Shown here: positions 22,602-30,615 of the stretch, one piece after another
Numbering within the stretch: position 1 is the stretch's first letter
Layout of the letters: each line of letters starts with the position of its first letter
DNA from: a virus
Reading direction: 5' to 3' (one strand)
DNA: 64,000 nucleotides
IMG/VR virus record: IMGVR_UViG_3300033571_009404
Span: 62,001 to 126,000 of that record
Made by a program: the position numbers and the translations under genes
Notes under the pieces: generated by a model
Seen by the model: the letters and a program-made list of their open reading frames with translations, nothing else
Database searches by the model: none
Told to the model about the DNA's origin: nothing

Positions 22602-22961
22602 ATGTCAATTGAACTCGATGGTGCCTTCGAAGTCCCTGATTGGCTCACTGAAAAGGTGGAGAAGTTGGAAGCGCAGTGGCAGATTAGCCGTTATAACTAT
22701 CGGTTGGTGCCATATCACTCGTACAGCTCTTATGGTCCTGATGGCTGGCGTCTGGCAGTTGAGGACATCACTGATAAAGAGAAGCCTGTGCGTGTGGTCG
22801 AGCACATCACTGCATCCAAGGATCTCGATGGCCATACACTGATGTTGTTGCTGGAAGGTATGCGTAAGTCCTTCCAGTTCGGTGTACTGCACGGACAGAA
22901 TAAAGCCGTGGATAACTTGGCTAAAGGTATGGCCAAGATCATCATGGAAACTCGTCCGTAA
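22602..22961 (+). CDS. Hypothetical protein
   Basis: A 119-residue protein starting one base after the methyltransferase stop, so co-expressed with it. Mixed helices with a tyrosine-rich loop (YNYRLVPYHSYSSYGPDGW) and a C-terminal helix (DNLAKGMAKIIMET). No family recognised. Confidence 0.77.
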   Translation: MSIELDGAFEVPDWLTEKVEKLEAQWQISRYNYRLVPYHSYSSYGPDGWRLAVEDITDKEKPVRVVEHITASKDLDGHTLMLLLEGMRKSFQFGVLHGQNKAVDNLAKGMAKIIMETRP

Positions 22962-23010
22962 ATCATATGGAGTACCCGGTACTCCTTAACCTCATCAAGA
23001 AAGGTAACAC

Positions 23011-23439
23011 ATGACTGTTTCTGTTGGCGATACCGTACAACTTCGTTTCGATGGCACTCCTCGCGGCATTCTCATCAGCGGCCCCCGGATGGTTGCTCAA
23101 TCCGTGTCCAGCGATGGTACTGTCTTCTGCGTGACTCCCGGTATTTCGGGTGGTTCTGGCTTTTACGCAGGTACCTACAAGGATGGCGAAGTCGTCGTCG
23201 TCGATAACGCCATTCCTGACGGTATGGTGGAAGCTCTGCAAGAGATCCGTTCGCAGATTGATCCGGCAGGTCCCTATGCAGTTGAGATCTACACGGTGCC
23301 TGCTGTTGGTAACTGGCAGTTCATCATCTACCAGAAACATAACCCGCAAAGCGTGCTGGATGGTTTCTTGTTCGGCACTCCGCTGGCCGATCCGACATTC
23401 ATCGCTCGCATCGTTCAGAACCTGACCGAGCTGTTCTAA
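23011..23439 (+). CDS. Hypothetical beta-rich protein
   Basis: A 142-residue protein. The first ~70 residues have a Gly/Val/Ser-rich beta pattern ('VGDTVQLRFDGTPRGILISGPRM'), the second half a helix-strand pattern. Ribosome site AGAAAGGTAAC. Codons are C/G-rich, suggesting good expression. Function unknown. Confidence 0.77.
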   Translation: MTVSVGDTVQLRFDGTPRGILISGPRMVAQSVSSDGTVFCVTPGISGGSGFYAGTYKDGEVVVVDNAIPDGMVEALQEIRSQIDPAGPYAVEIYTVPAVGNWQFIIYQKHNPQSVLDGFLFGTPLADPTFIARIVQNLTELF

Positions 23440-23500
23440 GCCCCAGAAGGCCAAAGGATCGGTCTTCTTAATCCATTGAAGTGTAATCTATAGGAGCTAC

Positions 23501-23788
23501 ATGATGCTTAAGATTCGCCCCATCACTGGTAATCTGGAGAAGTCCATCCAATTAACCTCGGCTATTGAGCCTACTCTGACGGCTACCATCGAATGGTTGC
23601 AGAAGATGGAACTCTGTGAGAAGGATTCCAAGTACATCAACTTGGAAGACTTCTCCTTCATCAAGCACGGTCATTCGAACGATGCTGAATGGGCTAATGG
23701 CTACATGATTCGTATCGGCGACATGCCGGTGGCGATGATCAGCCATGAGATCCCAGACCTGGAACATCAGATTGCCGTCTGGCACTGA
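23501..23788 (+). CDS. Hypothetical protein
   Basis: A 95-residue protein (two consecutive ATGs, 23501 and 23504; TAGGAGCTAC precedes). Helical with an ending 'PVAMISHEIPDLEHQIAVWH'. No motif recognised. A terminator of the TTATGCCC type follows. Confidence 0.75.
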   Translation: MMLKIRPITGNLEKSIQLTSAIEPTLTATIEWLQKMELCEKDSKYINLEDFSFIKHGHSNDAEWANGYMIRIGDMPVAMISHEIPDLEHQIAVWH

Positions 23789-23806
23789 ACTACGCGCATA
23801 CACTGG

Positions 23807-23840
23807 CCTAGGGATATCATTCCCTAGGCTCTTATGCCCT
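23807..23840 (+). terminator. Terminator with TTATGCCC element
   Basis: CCTAGGGA (23807-23814) pairs with TCCCTAGG (23821-23828), followed by CTCTTATGCCCTTAATTTCATTTTTG. Confidence 0.8.
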
Positions 23841-23873
23841 TAATTTCATTTTTGTATAAGAGAGACCTATTTA

Positions 23874-24545
23874 ATGACTACCATCCTCTACCACAAAGGT
23901 ATCCTGCTGGCTGACTCCCGTACCACGACACGTTCTCGTACTGGCGATGAACCTGAATGCGTCAAGTGCGGTCATTCCGGTGCTCGCAAGTCTGATGATA
24001 CAACGAAACTCCATATCGGCGACTTCAAAAGCAATAAATTCCGTGGTGATCCTATCCTTGCAGTTGGTCAGGTCGGTAAGATAACAGTAGCCATGGGTCT
24101 TTTGCGCATACTGCGCGCAGGTGAAGACCTCGAAGCCTATATTCGCATGGCTTCCATTGCAAAGCACCACCATCACATCACCTTCGGTTCCGGTGGTCTG
24201 GTTATTGTAGGTGAAAAGAAAGTTTACCACGTCAAGATGTTAAATGCTGACGAAGGTAACTTCAAGAATTCCTTTGATGTGAAGGAAGTCTCGCGCGCTG
24301 ACACGCTGGCCGTGGGTAGTGGGGGTGACTATGCCATGGGTTATCTGAAAGCCATCGATGATCCATGGAGTGCTCTGCAAGCTGCAATTGAACTGGATCC
24401 GTCCACTGGTGGTTTGATTCGCTTTATCGATTTCAAAGAAGACAATCTGCGCATTCAGGCATGTGAAGTCAGTAAGATGCCTGACATCAAACTTACTGCA
24501 CTCGCTATCATTGAAATGAAAGATACCAAGAAAGTAGAATCTTGA
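23874..24545 (+). CDS. HslV/proteasome-like Ntn-hydrolase, copy 1
   Basis: A 223-residue protein starting M-T-T-I-L-Y-H-K-G, so that removal of Met would expose an N-terminal Thr as in HslV and proteasome beta subunits. D14 ('LLADSR') and K45 ('TTKLHIGD') sit where the catalytic Asp17 and Lys33 are expected. 'DPILAVGQVGKI' matches the 'K-V-I-A-G-F-A-G' strand, and 'VGSGGDYAMGYLKA' matches HslV 'I-G-S-G-G-x-Y-A-x-A-A-A-x-A'. Between Asp and Lys there is an insertion with C29-x2-C32, absent from ordinary HslV. A paralogue is at 27039. No ATPase partner (HslU type) is seen here. Protease activity is unproven. Confidence 0.78.
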   Translation: MTTILYHKGILLADSRTTTRSRTGDEPECVKCGHSGARKSDDTTKLHIGDFKSNKFRGDPILAVGQVGKITVAMGLLRILRAGEDLEAYIRMASIAKHHHHITFGSGGLVIVGEKKVYHVKMLNADEGNFKNSFDVKEVSRADTLAVGSGGDYAMGYLKAIDDPWSALQAAIELDPSTGGLIRFIDFKEDNLRIQACEVSKMPDIKLTALAIIEMKDTKKVES

Positions 24546-24579
24546 GACTGAATTACTGCCTCTAATACAAGGAAAGATT

Positions 24580-25317
24580 ATGTTGAAACCGAAATTCGGA
24601 TTGGATAACCCAGTCCTTGCCCAAAGTGTGCTTGCTCTGGGCATTGCAGCGCAAATCGCTTTGTCCCATAATGACAAAGCTCGTAGTTTGCAGTACTACG
24701 AAGAAATGAAACGTCTCTTGGATGGAAATGTCCCTCCCAGCGATCAAGCTGAACTGCCTTTGGATAACGTCGAGTTGGATCGTCTTTCGACACTTGCCCA
24801 AATGTCGCTGGACTACGCTAACAAAAGCAAGCGGGTCAGTGATCGAGCACTGACGGCTACGGTTATCAATACCCTGAAAGATAACGGCTACCCCAACGTC
24901 GGTAGTTTGATGATGGCGCGTGAACGTGATCTGAAACGTTTGGACGGTATCGGGTCGTCCAAGTATCACGACATCGTTCTCTTCATGAATAGCCTGGGTG
25001 TAAGGATCGGTCAACGGTTGCCAAAAGTGAAGTTGACCAAAGAACAACGGATGTATTGGATGTTCCATCCGATTGGTGAATTCCACGATGTCTATAACCG
25101 GAATTATCGCACCTACTCCACATCCATCCCACCACTCGATACCCGTGCACTGAACTGCTTGCGTGCTGCGGAAATCGAGACCATGGGCCAACTGGTTTCT
25201 AAATCTGAAGAAGATCTGGAAAAGCTGGTGAACCTGGGTCGCGAGTCCGTGAACAAGATCGTTCATTGGTTGGGTGAAGCTGGCCTGTTCCTGAATACCG
25301 ACATCGAAGCAGTCTAG
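24580..25317 (+). CDS. Protein with C-terminal RNA polymerase alpha-CTD-like domain
   Basis: A 245-residue protein. Residues ~183-240 ('PPLDTRALNCLRAAEI', 'MGQLVSKSEEDLEKLVNLG', 'ESVNKIVHWLGEAGLFL') align without gaps to the alpha C-terminal domain of bacterial RpoA. R189, N192, N218, G220 and S223 match E. coli R265, N268, N294, G296 and S299, which contact UP-element DNA and activators; K298 is replaced by E222. Residues ~86-145 ('SDRALTATVINTLKDNGYPNVGSL...LDGIGSSKYHDI') look like a second, diverged copy of the same helix-hairpin-helix fold. The N-terminal ~80 residues are helical. It probably binds DNA and/or host transcription factors and could redirect host RNA polymerase; that role is inferred. 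Confidence 0.82.
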   Translation: MLKPKFGLDNPVLAQSVLALGIAAQIALSHNDKARSLQYYEEMKRLLDGNVPPSDQAELPLDNVELDRLSTLAQMSLDYANKSKRVSDRALTATVINTLKDNGYPNVGSLMMARERDLKRLDGIGSSKYHDIVLFMNSLGVRIGQRLPKVKLTKEQRMYWMFHPIGEFHDVYNRNYRTYSTSIPPLDTRALNCLRAAEIETMGQLVSKSEEDLEKLVNLGRESVNKIVHWLGEAGLFLNTDIEAV

Positions 25318-25324
25318 GAGATAT

Positions 25325-25843
25325 ATGCATCCCATCACATCTAAACGAGTTGATCGCTTGATAGCGATTGCTCAAGTCCGCGCTACACAAGCCAGTGTAT
25401 TTACTGTTTCTCACCCGCAACTGGAGAACAATGCTTACATGAAGCTAAATGAGAAGCGAACCGGCTACATGAACATGGCGGATCAGGCATTGAAAGATGC
25501 TCAATACTTGCTGTCGGGTAATGTGGACAAATTCACCATCGAAGAAATCAAGAACCTTCCTCTCAACGGCATCCACAAACGTCTGCGAGATCATTTCGGT
25601 GTGGAAATGGTTGCATACATCTACGACAATCAGTATCCAGAGAAACTTTATTTCAATGGTTACGAAACTGTCGGTTCCATACTCGGTAGCGACTTCGAAA
25701 TCCGCATATCTCATCGCTGCCCTGCGTTCAGAGACATGAGTGAAGCACGCTCCGCCATGGAGAAACTCACAACCATGTTCTTAGCTATCGAACAGGCTTT
25801 CGGTGTCTGGTTGCCAGAATGGAAGCCTGTTTCCTCAGGGTAA
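25325..25843 (+). CDS. Hypothetical protein
   Basis: A 172-residue helical protein 7 nt after the alpha-CTD-like gene (AGGAGATAT ribosome site), so probably functionally linked. A part near residues 75-120 ('IKNLPLNGIHKRLRDHFGVEMVAYIYDNQ...GYETVGSIL') could be another heavily diverged helix-hairpin-helix segment, but I would not insist. No function recognised. Confidence 0.77.
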   Translation: MHPITSKRVDRLIAIAQVRATQASVFTVSHPQLENNAYMKLNEKRTGYMNMADQALKDAQYLLSGNVDKFTIEEIKNLPLNGIHKRLRDHFGVEMVAYIYDNQYPEKLYFNGYETVGSILGSDFEIRISHRCPAFRDMSEARSAMEKLTTMFLAIEQAFGVWLPEWKPVSSG

Positions 25844-25846
25844 CAT

Positions 25847-25913
25847 CCTCAGTTGGTTAATTTTATGCGGAGCAGAGATTATCTGTAAAGCATAACCCAT
25901 TAACCAACTGAGG
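25847..25913. promoter_or_regulatory. Long inverted repeat between genes
   Basis: CCTCAGTTGGTTAAT (25847-25861) pairs perfectly over 15 bp with ATTAACCAACTGAGG (25899-25913), with inner TTATGC (25863-25868)/GCATAA (25890-25895). There is no T run after it, and ATTAACC leads directly to the next ATG. It may work as a terminator, an RNA-processing site or an operator. Confidence 0.65.
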
Positions 25914-25921
25914 CATTAACC

Positions 25922-26200
25922 ATGGCAGCTGCACAAGAAATTGAATTCAAGAAGAATGATCGCGTCAAACTGGACAAGATCGATTCTGAGAATGTCTTCT
26001 ACAAGAACCTCTTCGGGGTGTTCTTCGAGAGTAAGATGAAAGAACTGAAATCGTTCATGACGACTGTAGGGGTCGTTCTGGGCACGGGTGAGTTTAATCT
26101 CGGCGACGTTGCCGAGCAAGTCGTGACAGCTGAATTCAAGAAGGACGGTCAGTCCTACTACCTGAATCTGCCTGCTTCCGACTTGGCTGCCGTGGTTTAA
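25922..26200 (+). CDS. Hypothetical protein
   Basis: A 92-residue protein directly after a long inverted repeat. Its ribosome site is GAGGCATTAACC, the 3' arm of that repeat, so folding of the repeat could hide it. The protein is basic at the N-terminus and ends in a strand-turn-strand pattern (EFKKDGQSYYLNLPASDL). Its stop overlaps the next start (TAATG). Confidence 0.76.
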   Translation: MAAAQEIEFKKNDRVKLDKIDSENVFYKNLFGVFFESKMKELKSFMTTVGVVLGTGEFNLGDVAEQVVTAEFKKDGQSYYLNLPASDLAAVV

Positions 26201-26457
26201 TGGAAAGAGTAGCAGTAATCTACCGCAGGATGCATGGGTATGATCCCGTGCCTTCTGCGGTAATTACACTACCTGATAGTGAGATCATCACCGACGAGGA
26301 TGCGTATTTTACCCGGCGCATGCAAGAGGTGTCACAGCGTTTCTTTGATCGCTATGGGTACGATAATGTCGTTTGGTATTACAAGATTCGTGATCTTGAA
26401 GCTGAACGCAAACAACGGTCGTTCTTAGTGAGAGCTAAGAAGTTGTTTAAGAAATAA
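26200..26457 (+). CDS. Hypothetical protein
   Basis: An 85-residue protein coupled to the preceding gene by TAATG. The C-terminus is strongly basic (EAERKQRSFLVRAKKLFKK), the rest mixed. No family recognised. Confidence 0.74.
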   Translation: MERVAVIYRRMHGYDPVPSAVITLPDSEIITDEDAYFTRRMQEVSQRFFDRYGYDNVVWYYKIRDLEAERKQRSFLVRAKKLFKK

Positions 26458-26480
26458 TCATTCTAATCAAAGGAGTAGTT

Positions 26481-27020
26481 ATGAGTAATGAAGTCCCCAA
26501 GAAAGTGCCGAAGTTGTCGAAGGGTCTGACCAAGACCGTGACCAATAAACCGGTCTATGAGCCTGGTAAGGGTCTTAAGAAGAGTGCCAAGGGCAAGAGC
26601 ACCGGTGGAGTCGTACATCGGACACTCCCGATGGAAACCAGGAATGCACTCCTGGACGAGCATACCAAGGTCAACCCCACTGATGCAGAAGTCCAGCAAT
26701 GTGCTGATGAGCGTGCATTCATGTCGCAAAGTCAAGTGGGGGAACGTCAATACAACATGACCGGCTACCTGATTCGTCAGGTCAAAAACATGAGGCCATC
26801 GGTCGTTCACACCTACCGTGTACATGGTGTAACGACTTCGACCAATGACAAGGTCGTAAAAGCACTGCATGCACATCTGCAGAAGATGACCAATTCGATC
26901 CATACAGCGTTGCGTATGTACTTGCCTGAACTCCAGGATGGTGAAACCACATACACCGCAATCGTCAGTGAAGATAGCAACGTCGTTACCATCGACGCCA
27001 AAGATCTGATCGACCTCTAA
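26481..27020 (+). CDS. Hypothetical protein with basic N-terminal tail
   Basis: A 179-residue protein. The first ~45 residues are Lys/Gly/Pro-rich and probably disordered (VPKKVPKLSKGLTKTV...), typical of nucleic-acid-binding tails. The rest is a mixed alpha/beta domain (YNMTGYLIRQVKNMRPSVVH). Ribosome site AAAGGAGTAGTT. Upstream neighbour of the second HslV-like gene. Function unknown. Confidence 0.77.
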   Translation: MSNEVPKKVPKLSKGLTKTVTNKPVYEPGKGLKKSAKGKSTGGVVHRTLPMETRNALLDEHTKVNPTDAEVQQCADERAFMSQSQVGERQYNMTGYLIRQVKNMRPSVVHTYRVHGVTTSTNDKVVKALHAHLQKMTNSIHTALRMYLPELQDGETTYTAIVSEDSNVVTIDAKDLIDL

Positions 27021-27038
27021 TCACCTACAAGGAACATA

Positions 27039-27662
27039 ATGACAACTATTGTCTACCATGATGGTGTAATGGCGTGTGATCGCAGGGTTACTCTGGTCGG
27101 AGTAGCCAAAGGCGATCGCACTGTCTGTAATAGCTGCGGTGACCATACCCCTATCATCGAACAGACTGACGAGAAGATCGTCCTGTTTGACAGCGATTCG
27201 ACATCTACGTTCATGAATGAAGAAGTTGTTGCTGTAGGGATGTCTGGTAACATGCATCTGGGTCAGCGGTTAATCACATCGCTGAAGAAAGGTCGGGACA
27301 TTGAAGTAATGATCGATGATTACTACTTCCTTAACCCGACTGCATTGCCGTCCACCTTCCTTCTGATTGTAACGAAGGAACATGCTTATACCTTCGAGGT
27401 ACAAAGCGATGGTACTGATATCCACCGGTTTTCATTGAAAGACGCGGTGGTCATTGGTAAAGGTGGTATGGCAGCAATGACAGCCATCAAGTTCATGAAT
27501 GCTGACCCTGTGTCGGCAATCGTGGTGGCTTCCGAAATTGACCTCTATACGGGTAATGGAATCATGAAAGTTAACTTACGTGATCCCAATCCAAAAATAA
27601 AAAGAGTCACCCCTGAAGAGGTTATGCAACTCTCTCAAGGAAATAACGATGAAGTTAGTTGA
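27039..27662 (+). CDS. HslV/proteasome-like Ntn-hydrolase, copy 2
   Basis: A 207-residue paralogue of the protein at 23874. It begins M-T-T-I-V-Y-H-D-G, has D14 ('MACDRRVT'), C30-x2-C33 in the insertion, K46 ('DEKIVLFD'), 'EEVVAVGMSGN' and 'IGKGGMAAMTAIKF', each matching the same element of the first copy and of HslV. With Met removed, Thr2 would be the nucleophile. The region before Asp is ~4 residues shorter than in HslV. Whether the two phage proteins form mixed rings, act alone or poison the host HslVU is open. It overlaps the next gene by 14 nt. Confidence 0.78.
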   Translation: MTTIVYHDGVMACDRRVTLVGVAKGDRTVCNSCGDHTPIIEQTDEKIVLFDSDSTSTFMNEEVVAVGMSGNMHLGQRLITSLKKGRDIEVMIDDYYFLNPTALPSTFLLIVTKEHAYTFEVQSDGTDIHRFSLKDAVVIGKGGMAAMTAIKFMNADPVSAIVVASEIDLYTGNGIMKVNLRDPNPKIKRVTPEEVMQLSQGNNDEVS

Positions 27663-27885
27663 TAATTTCAGCAAAGGATTGAATCCTGAGCTGTTTAAGC
27701 CCTCCCCTAAGACAGGTGTTCCCGTCTGTCGAGATCGTCGTCAGGTCAACGAGGATCTCACCCTGTTAAACATGATGGGTCTTGAACCCAGCATGCTGAC
27801 AGGTCCCAAGCATAACTTAACCGCAGCTCTTTTAAAAGAGATGGGTGAGTTCATCTCAACGCAGAATCTGAAAGGAACGACATGA
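27649..27885 (+). CDS. 78-residue hypothetical protein
   Basis: A small protein that begins inside the end of the HslV-like gene (AAGGAAATAACG ribosome site) and ends in an ATGA overlap with the next gene. 'FSKGLNPELFKPSPKTGVPVCRDRRQVNEDL' suggests an extended peptide with a helical end. Tight coupling to the HslV-like gene could mean a partner or substrate role, but there is no direct evidence. Confidence 0.73.
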   Translation: MKLVDNFSKGLNPELFKPSPKTGVPVCRDRRQVNEDLTLLNMMGLEPSMLTGPKHNLTAALLKEMGEFISTQNLKGTT

Positions 27886-28361
27886 ACTCAGCTGCTGAAA
27901 TTGAAAGCATCCGCAAAGGCATTCAGCGGATTAACAACTTCGGACACTATGGTGCGCATGCTCCGCGTGTTGATTGGAGTCTGTATTCGAAACCCAATCC
28001 GGTCGCCAGTGCAGTCTTGGCTACCAAACATCGGTTCAGTGGTCGGTCGGTTGTTCGTCCGTCTCTGACTACCCTGTGCAAGATGCCTCCGATCGCACCA
28101 ACTGGCTCGTGGTATCATGGCCATTATCCTGATCTCGGTGAATTGTCCCAAGTTGCACTGGATCAATCTCACCGCATCCATACTGCACCGTTCTTCGATT
28201 ACCGTGAAGGCTACCCGCATCCGGTTTACGGTCGTCACTCGGATTACTTCCAGCTGACGACTGCTGGTTTGTTGCTTCGTCAGTTTCCTGAACGTAAGCA
28301 GGTGCCCACTTTCCTGAACTGGTATCTCAATGCAATCAGTGGGTTGAAAGACTTTAGCTAA
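27882..28361 (+). CDS. Hypothetical protein
   Basis: A 159-residue protein rich in His, Tyr and Pro (GHYGAHAPRVDWSLYSKPNP; GSWYHGHYPDLGEL). Coupled to the preceding small gene by ATGA. No family recognised; the composition suggests a compact or metal-binding fold but no specific site can be assigned. Confidence 0.75.
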   Translation: MNSAAEIESIRKGIQRINNFGHYGAHAPRVDWSLYSKPNPVASAVLATKHRFSGRSVVRPSLTTLCKMPPIAPTGSWYHGHYPDLGELSQVALDQSHRIHTAPFFDYREGYPHPVYGRHSDYFQLTTAGLLLRQFPERKQVPTFLNWYLNAISGLKDFS

Positions 28362-28366
28362 TCTAA

Positions 28367-28396
28367 ATGGATAGGAGAAATCCTATCCATTTATGC
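28367..28396 (+). terminator. GAAA-capped terminator hairpin with TTATGCCC
   Basis: ATGGATAGGA (28367-28376), GAAA tetraloop, TCCTATCCAT (28381-28390), then TTATGCCC. It lies directly upstream of the CATATCACTA site at 28400. Confidence 0.75.
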
Positions 28397-28399
28397 CCA

Positions 28400-28409
28400 C
28401 ATATCACTA
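28400..28409 (+). promoter_or_regulatory. Candidate promoter motif CATATCACTA (site 3)
   Basis: CATATCACTA, 28 nt before the ATG of the next gene and directly after a terminator. The upstream ATTCAA half is replaced by the hairpin, so this site has only the downstream element. Confidence 0.42.
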
Positions 28410-28437
28410 GAATACATTAACCCAAGGAGTCTACGTA

Positions 28438-29505
28438 ATGGAATTTGAAACCATCCAAGAAGAACAAGAAGCCATTCAAGAATCGATCAAGATCATCCAG
28501 TCGCAGGAACTGTTCCCCATTTTCGATCCCAAGATCACGGGTCAATTGATCGGTGGATCGTATTTTGGTGGTCCTGAAATCCTGGAATGGATTGAACAGC
28601 AAGAGTTCGAGTTGAACGATCATGGTACCAAGTATGACAGCTTGATCACCATGATGGCACGGGTCATGGCCAAGTTGGAAGATCCTATCGAGATCAACCC
28701 GGCGGACTATTACTCCATCAACATGGTCGCTTACAAGAACGGTGTGGAAGTCATGATCCACATCCATGAAGTGCGTCAGATGGCAGAAGAAGCCAATACC
28801 CAAGGCACGGAACTGCGTCTGAACCAACTGGAACGGTTGGTGGTACCCAAGGTAGCGGCGACGTTCTGGCTGTCTCGTGAGCAACGCAAGCTGGTGGAAT
28901 GGAACATCCATCCGGCAGGTCATGCTGACATCCGCATGCCGTGGCCGTATAACTCTGAACTCGGTCGCAACCTGCCAACGATCGTCGATCTCTTCCGTAT
29001 CGGTGCTGGCAACTCCGGCGACAATATGGTAGTCATCAACACTGAAGAAGCCTTCAAGGAAGACTTCCTGACCTGTGGCTGGCATGGTAGTGAGCTGGTT
29101 GGTTACGCTTATTTCGGCCCCTACCTGAAAGCACCGATGGCTGATGGTGCTCCAGTTCATATTTCCACGCCGACCAAATGGTCGCACGATCCTATCTTCT
29201 TCATGGTCGGTCTTCCTGAAAAAGAAGACGGTGAAGGTGACTGGTTCATGTTCGACATCCTGGACCGCGTTCAAGATGCTCATGCTCGTGGGATGTTCTT
29301 GTCCGACAAGCCACGCACAATCGAGATCCGCATCGGTAAGCGTATCTTCCACGTATTCATCAACAAGTGGGATACCGAGAAGGAGTATGAAAACGAGGTG
29401 GACGTCGAAGTCAACAACCACCTCAAACAAGCTGTGGAAGAAAACGCACTCATTCCTGAAAAGGTCCGTGTGTATTCGATCGCAGCATTTGATATCCCCA
29501 AGTAA
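28438..29505 (+). CDS. Hypothetical protein
   Basis: A 355-residue acidic protein with a good ribosome site (CAAGGAGTCTACGTA). N-terminal helices are Glu/Gln-rich (EEQEAIQESIKIIQSQELF); the remainder is a mixed fold with 'WSREQRKLVEWNIHPAGHADIRM'-like and 'GWHGSELVGYAYFGPYL' segments. C/G-ending codons indicate good expression. First gene of a three-gene unit of large unknown proteins. Confidence 0.8.
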   Translation: MEFETIQEEQEAIQESIKIIQSQELFPIFDPKITGQLIGGSYFGGPEILEWIEQQEFELNDHGTKYDSLITMMARVMAKLEDPIEINPADYYSINMVAYKNGVEVMIHIHEVRQMAEEANTQGTELRLNQLERLVVPKVAATFWLSREQRKLVEWNIHPAGHADIRMPWPYNSELGRNLPTIVDLFRIGAGNSGDNMVVINTEEAFKEDFLTCGWHGSELVGYAYFGPYLKAPMADGAPVHISTPTKWSHDPIFFMVGLPEKEDGEGDWFMFDILDRVQDAHARGMFLSDKPRTIEIRIGKRIFHVFINKWDTEKEYENEVDVEVNNHLKQAVEENALIPEKVRVYSIAAFDIPK

Positions 29506-29520
29506 CTGAAAGAAAGAAAC

Positions 29521-30528
29521 ATGAAAACACTACGTGATGTGTTGAAACAATGGGATGAACTCGACTCCAATGAAGTCATCGATCTGCTGGTCCATGCTGG
29601 TCTGAAGATCGAGGAGTTGAACATCCCCAAGGGTACACTCTACACCCTGACCTATCCGTTGGTTAATGAGAGTGCCACGCATGTTCATCTGTGGCTGCAT
29701 ACCTACGACCGTATGGTTGGATCGCATTACCAGACCAACGATGAAGAAGCAAAACAACTCGGGGTCAGGAACTGCCAGACTGCCACTCTGAATAGCCTGA
29801 ACAACATGGCTTGGCGCATCGAAGTTCAGTTCTATTTGGACGACGTTCATGTGGTTAAGGTCGTTCAGGACCGTGATCAAGAATCGCCACTGCCCATGCA
29901 CCGCTTTAACCCAGATGACGAGCAACAAGAAGTTAATCTGGATAAGTTCAACGTGGATGGTAGTGACATGGTCTTTGTCAGTGCGTGGATGTCGGGACTG
30001 CAACGCCATGCTGACTACACGATCCAGCTCTGCTTGTCCAAAGGAAGCTGGAACAAGATCGCTTACATCGATCGGAAGGATCGATATACCCGTGAGTGTC
30101 CTGTTATAATCGACGGACGTAGTAAATACATCCACGTTGCCAAGCTCCTCAACTACCCCATCAACCACAGTAAGGGTGTAGAGGTGTGTGGGATGCTCTT
30201 TACCACCATGCCAGATCAAGGTGATCAGACCTTCACACCTGAGCAGCTTTTGAATGTGGCGCAGACCATACTGGAGAAGAGAGACCCTTGGGGTCATGAT
30301 CCTGAACCGGATGTTGTTTATGCATTGGTGGAGATGAGTTTCCAAATCCACCGCATGCGCATCGAACGCACGGAACTGGGCGATGATGAAGTATCTGAAG
30401 TATTGCGTGAAGCCGTTAACGACTATCCTGGTGAAATCTATCAGGTGATGTTGGCAGATGCGAATGGTCACTATCCGGTGCCGGGTAATGCTGATTTCGA
30501 TCCTCTGACTGGTTTCCATCAGTTCTAA
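29521..30528 (+). CDS. Hypothetical protein
   Basis: A 335-residue protein 15 nt after the preceding gene (AAAGAAAGAAAC leader). Beta-rich middle with many His and Tyr. It ends 'YPVPGNADFDPLTGFHQF', an extended tail. No known domain. A terminator follows. Confidence 0.79.
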   Translation: MKTLRDVLKQWDELDSNEVIDLLVHAGLKIEELNIPKGTLYTLTYPLVNESATHVHLWLHTYDRMVGSHYQTNDEEAKQLGVRNCQTATLNSLNNMAWRIEVQFYLDDVHVVKVVQDRDQESPLPMHRFNPDDEQQEVNLDKFNVDGSDMVFVSAWMSGLQRHADYTIQLCLSKGSWNKIAYIDRKDRYTRECPVIIDGRSKYIHVAKLLNYPINHSKGVEVCGMLFTTMPDQGDQTFTPEQLLNVAQTILEKRDPWGHDPEPDVVYALVEMSFQIHRMRIERTELGDDEVSEVLREAVNDYPGEIYQVMLADANGHYPVPGNADFDPLTGFHQF

Positions 30529-30537
30529 GCGCATAAA

Positions 30538-30576
30538 GGGACAGGGTATTTACCCTGTCCCTATGACCTTTTTTAC
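30538..30576 (+). terminator. Terminator with CTATGACC element
   Basis: GGGACAGGG (30538-30546) pairs with CCCTGTCCC (30553-30561), followed by TATGACCTTTTTTAC; GCATAA precedes the stem and mirrors the TATG on the other side. Confidence 0.87.
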
Positions 30577-30615
30577 AAATACCTTCAATTGGGTGTACAC
30601 CCTACGGAGCTTATA

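Noticed and set aside
25325-25843. Another alpha-CTD copy in the next gene
   Set aside because: Only a faint helix-hairpin-helix resemblance; the key Arg and Asn residues cannot be aligned.
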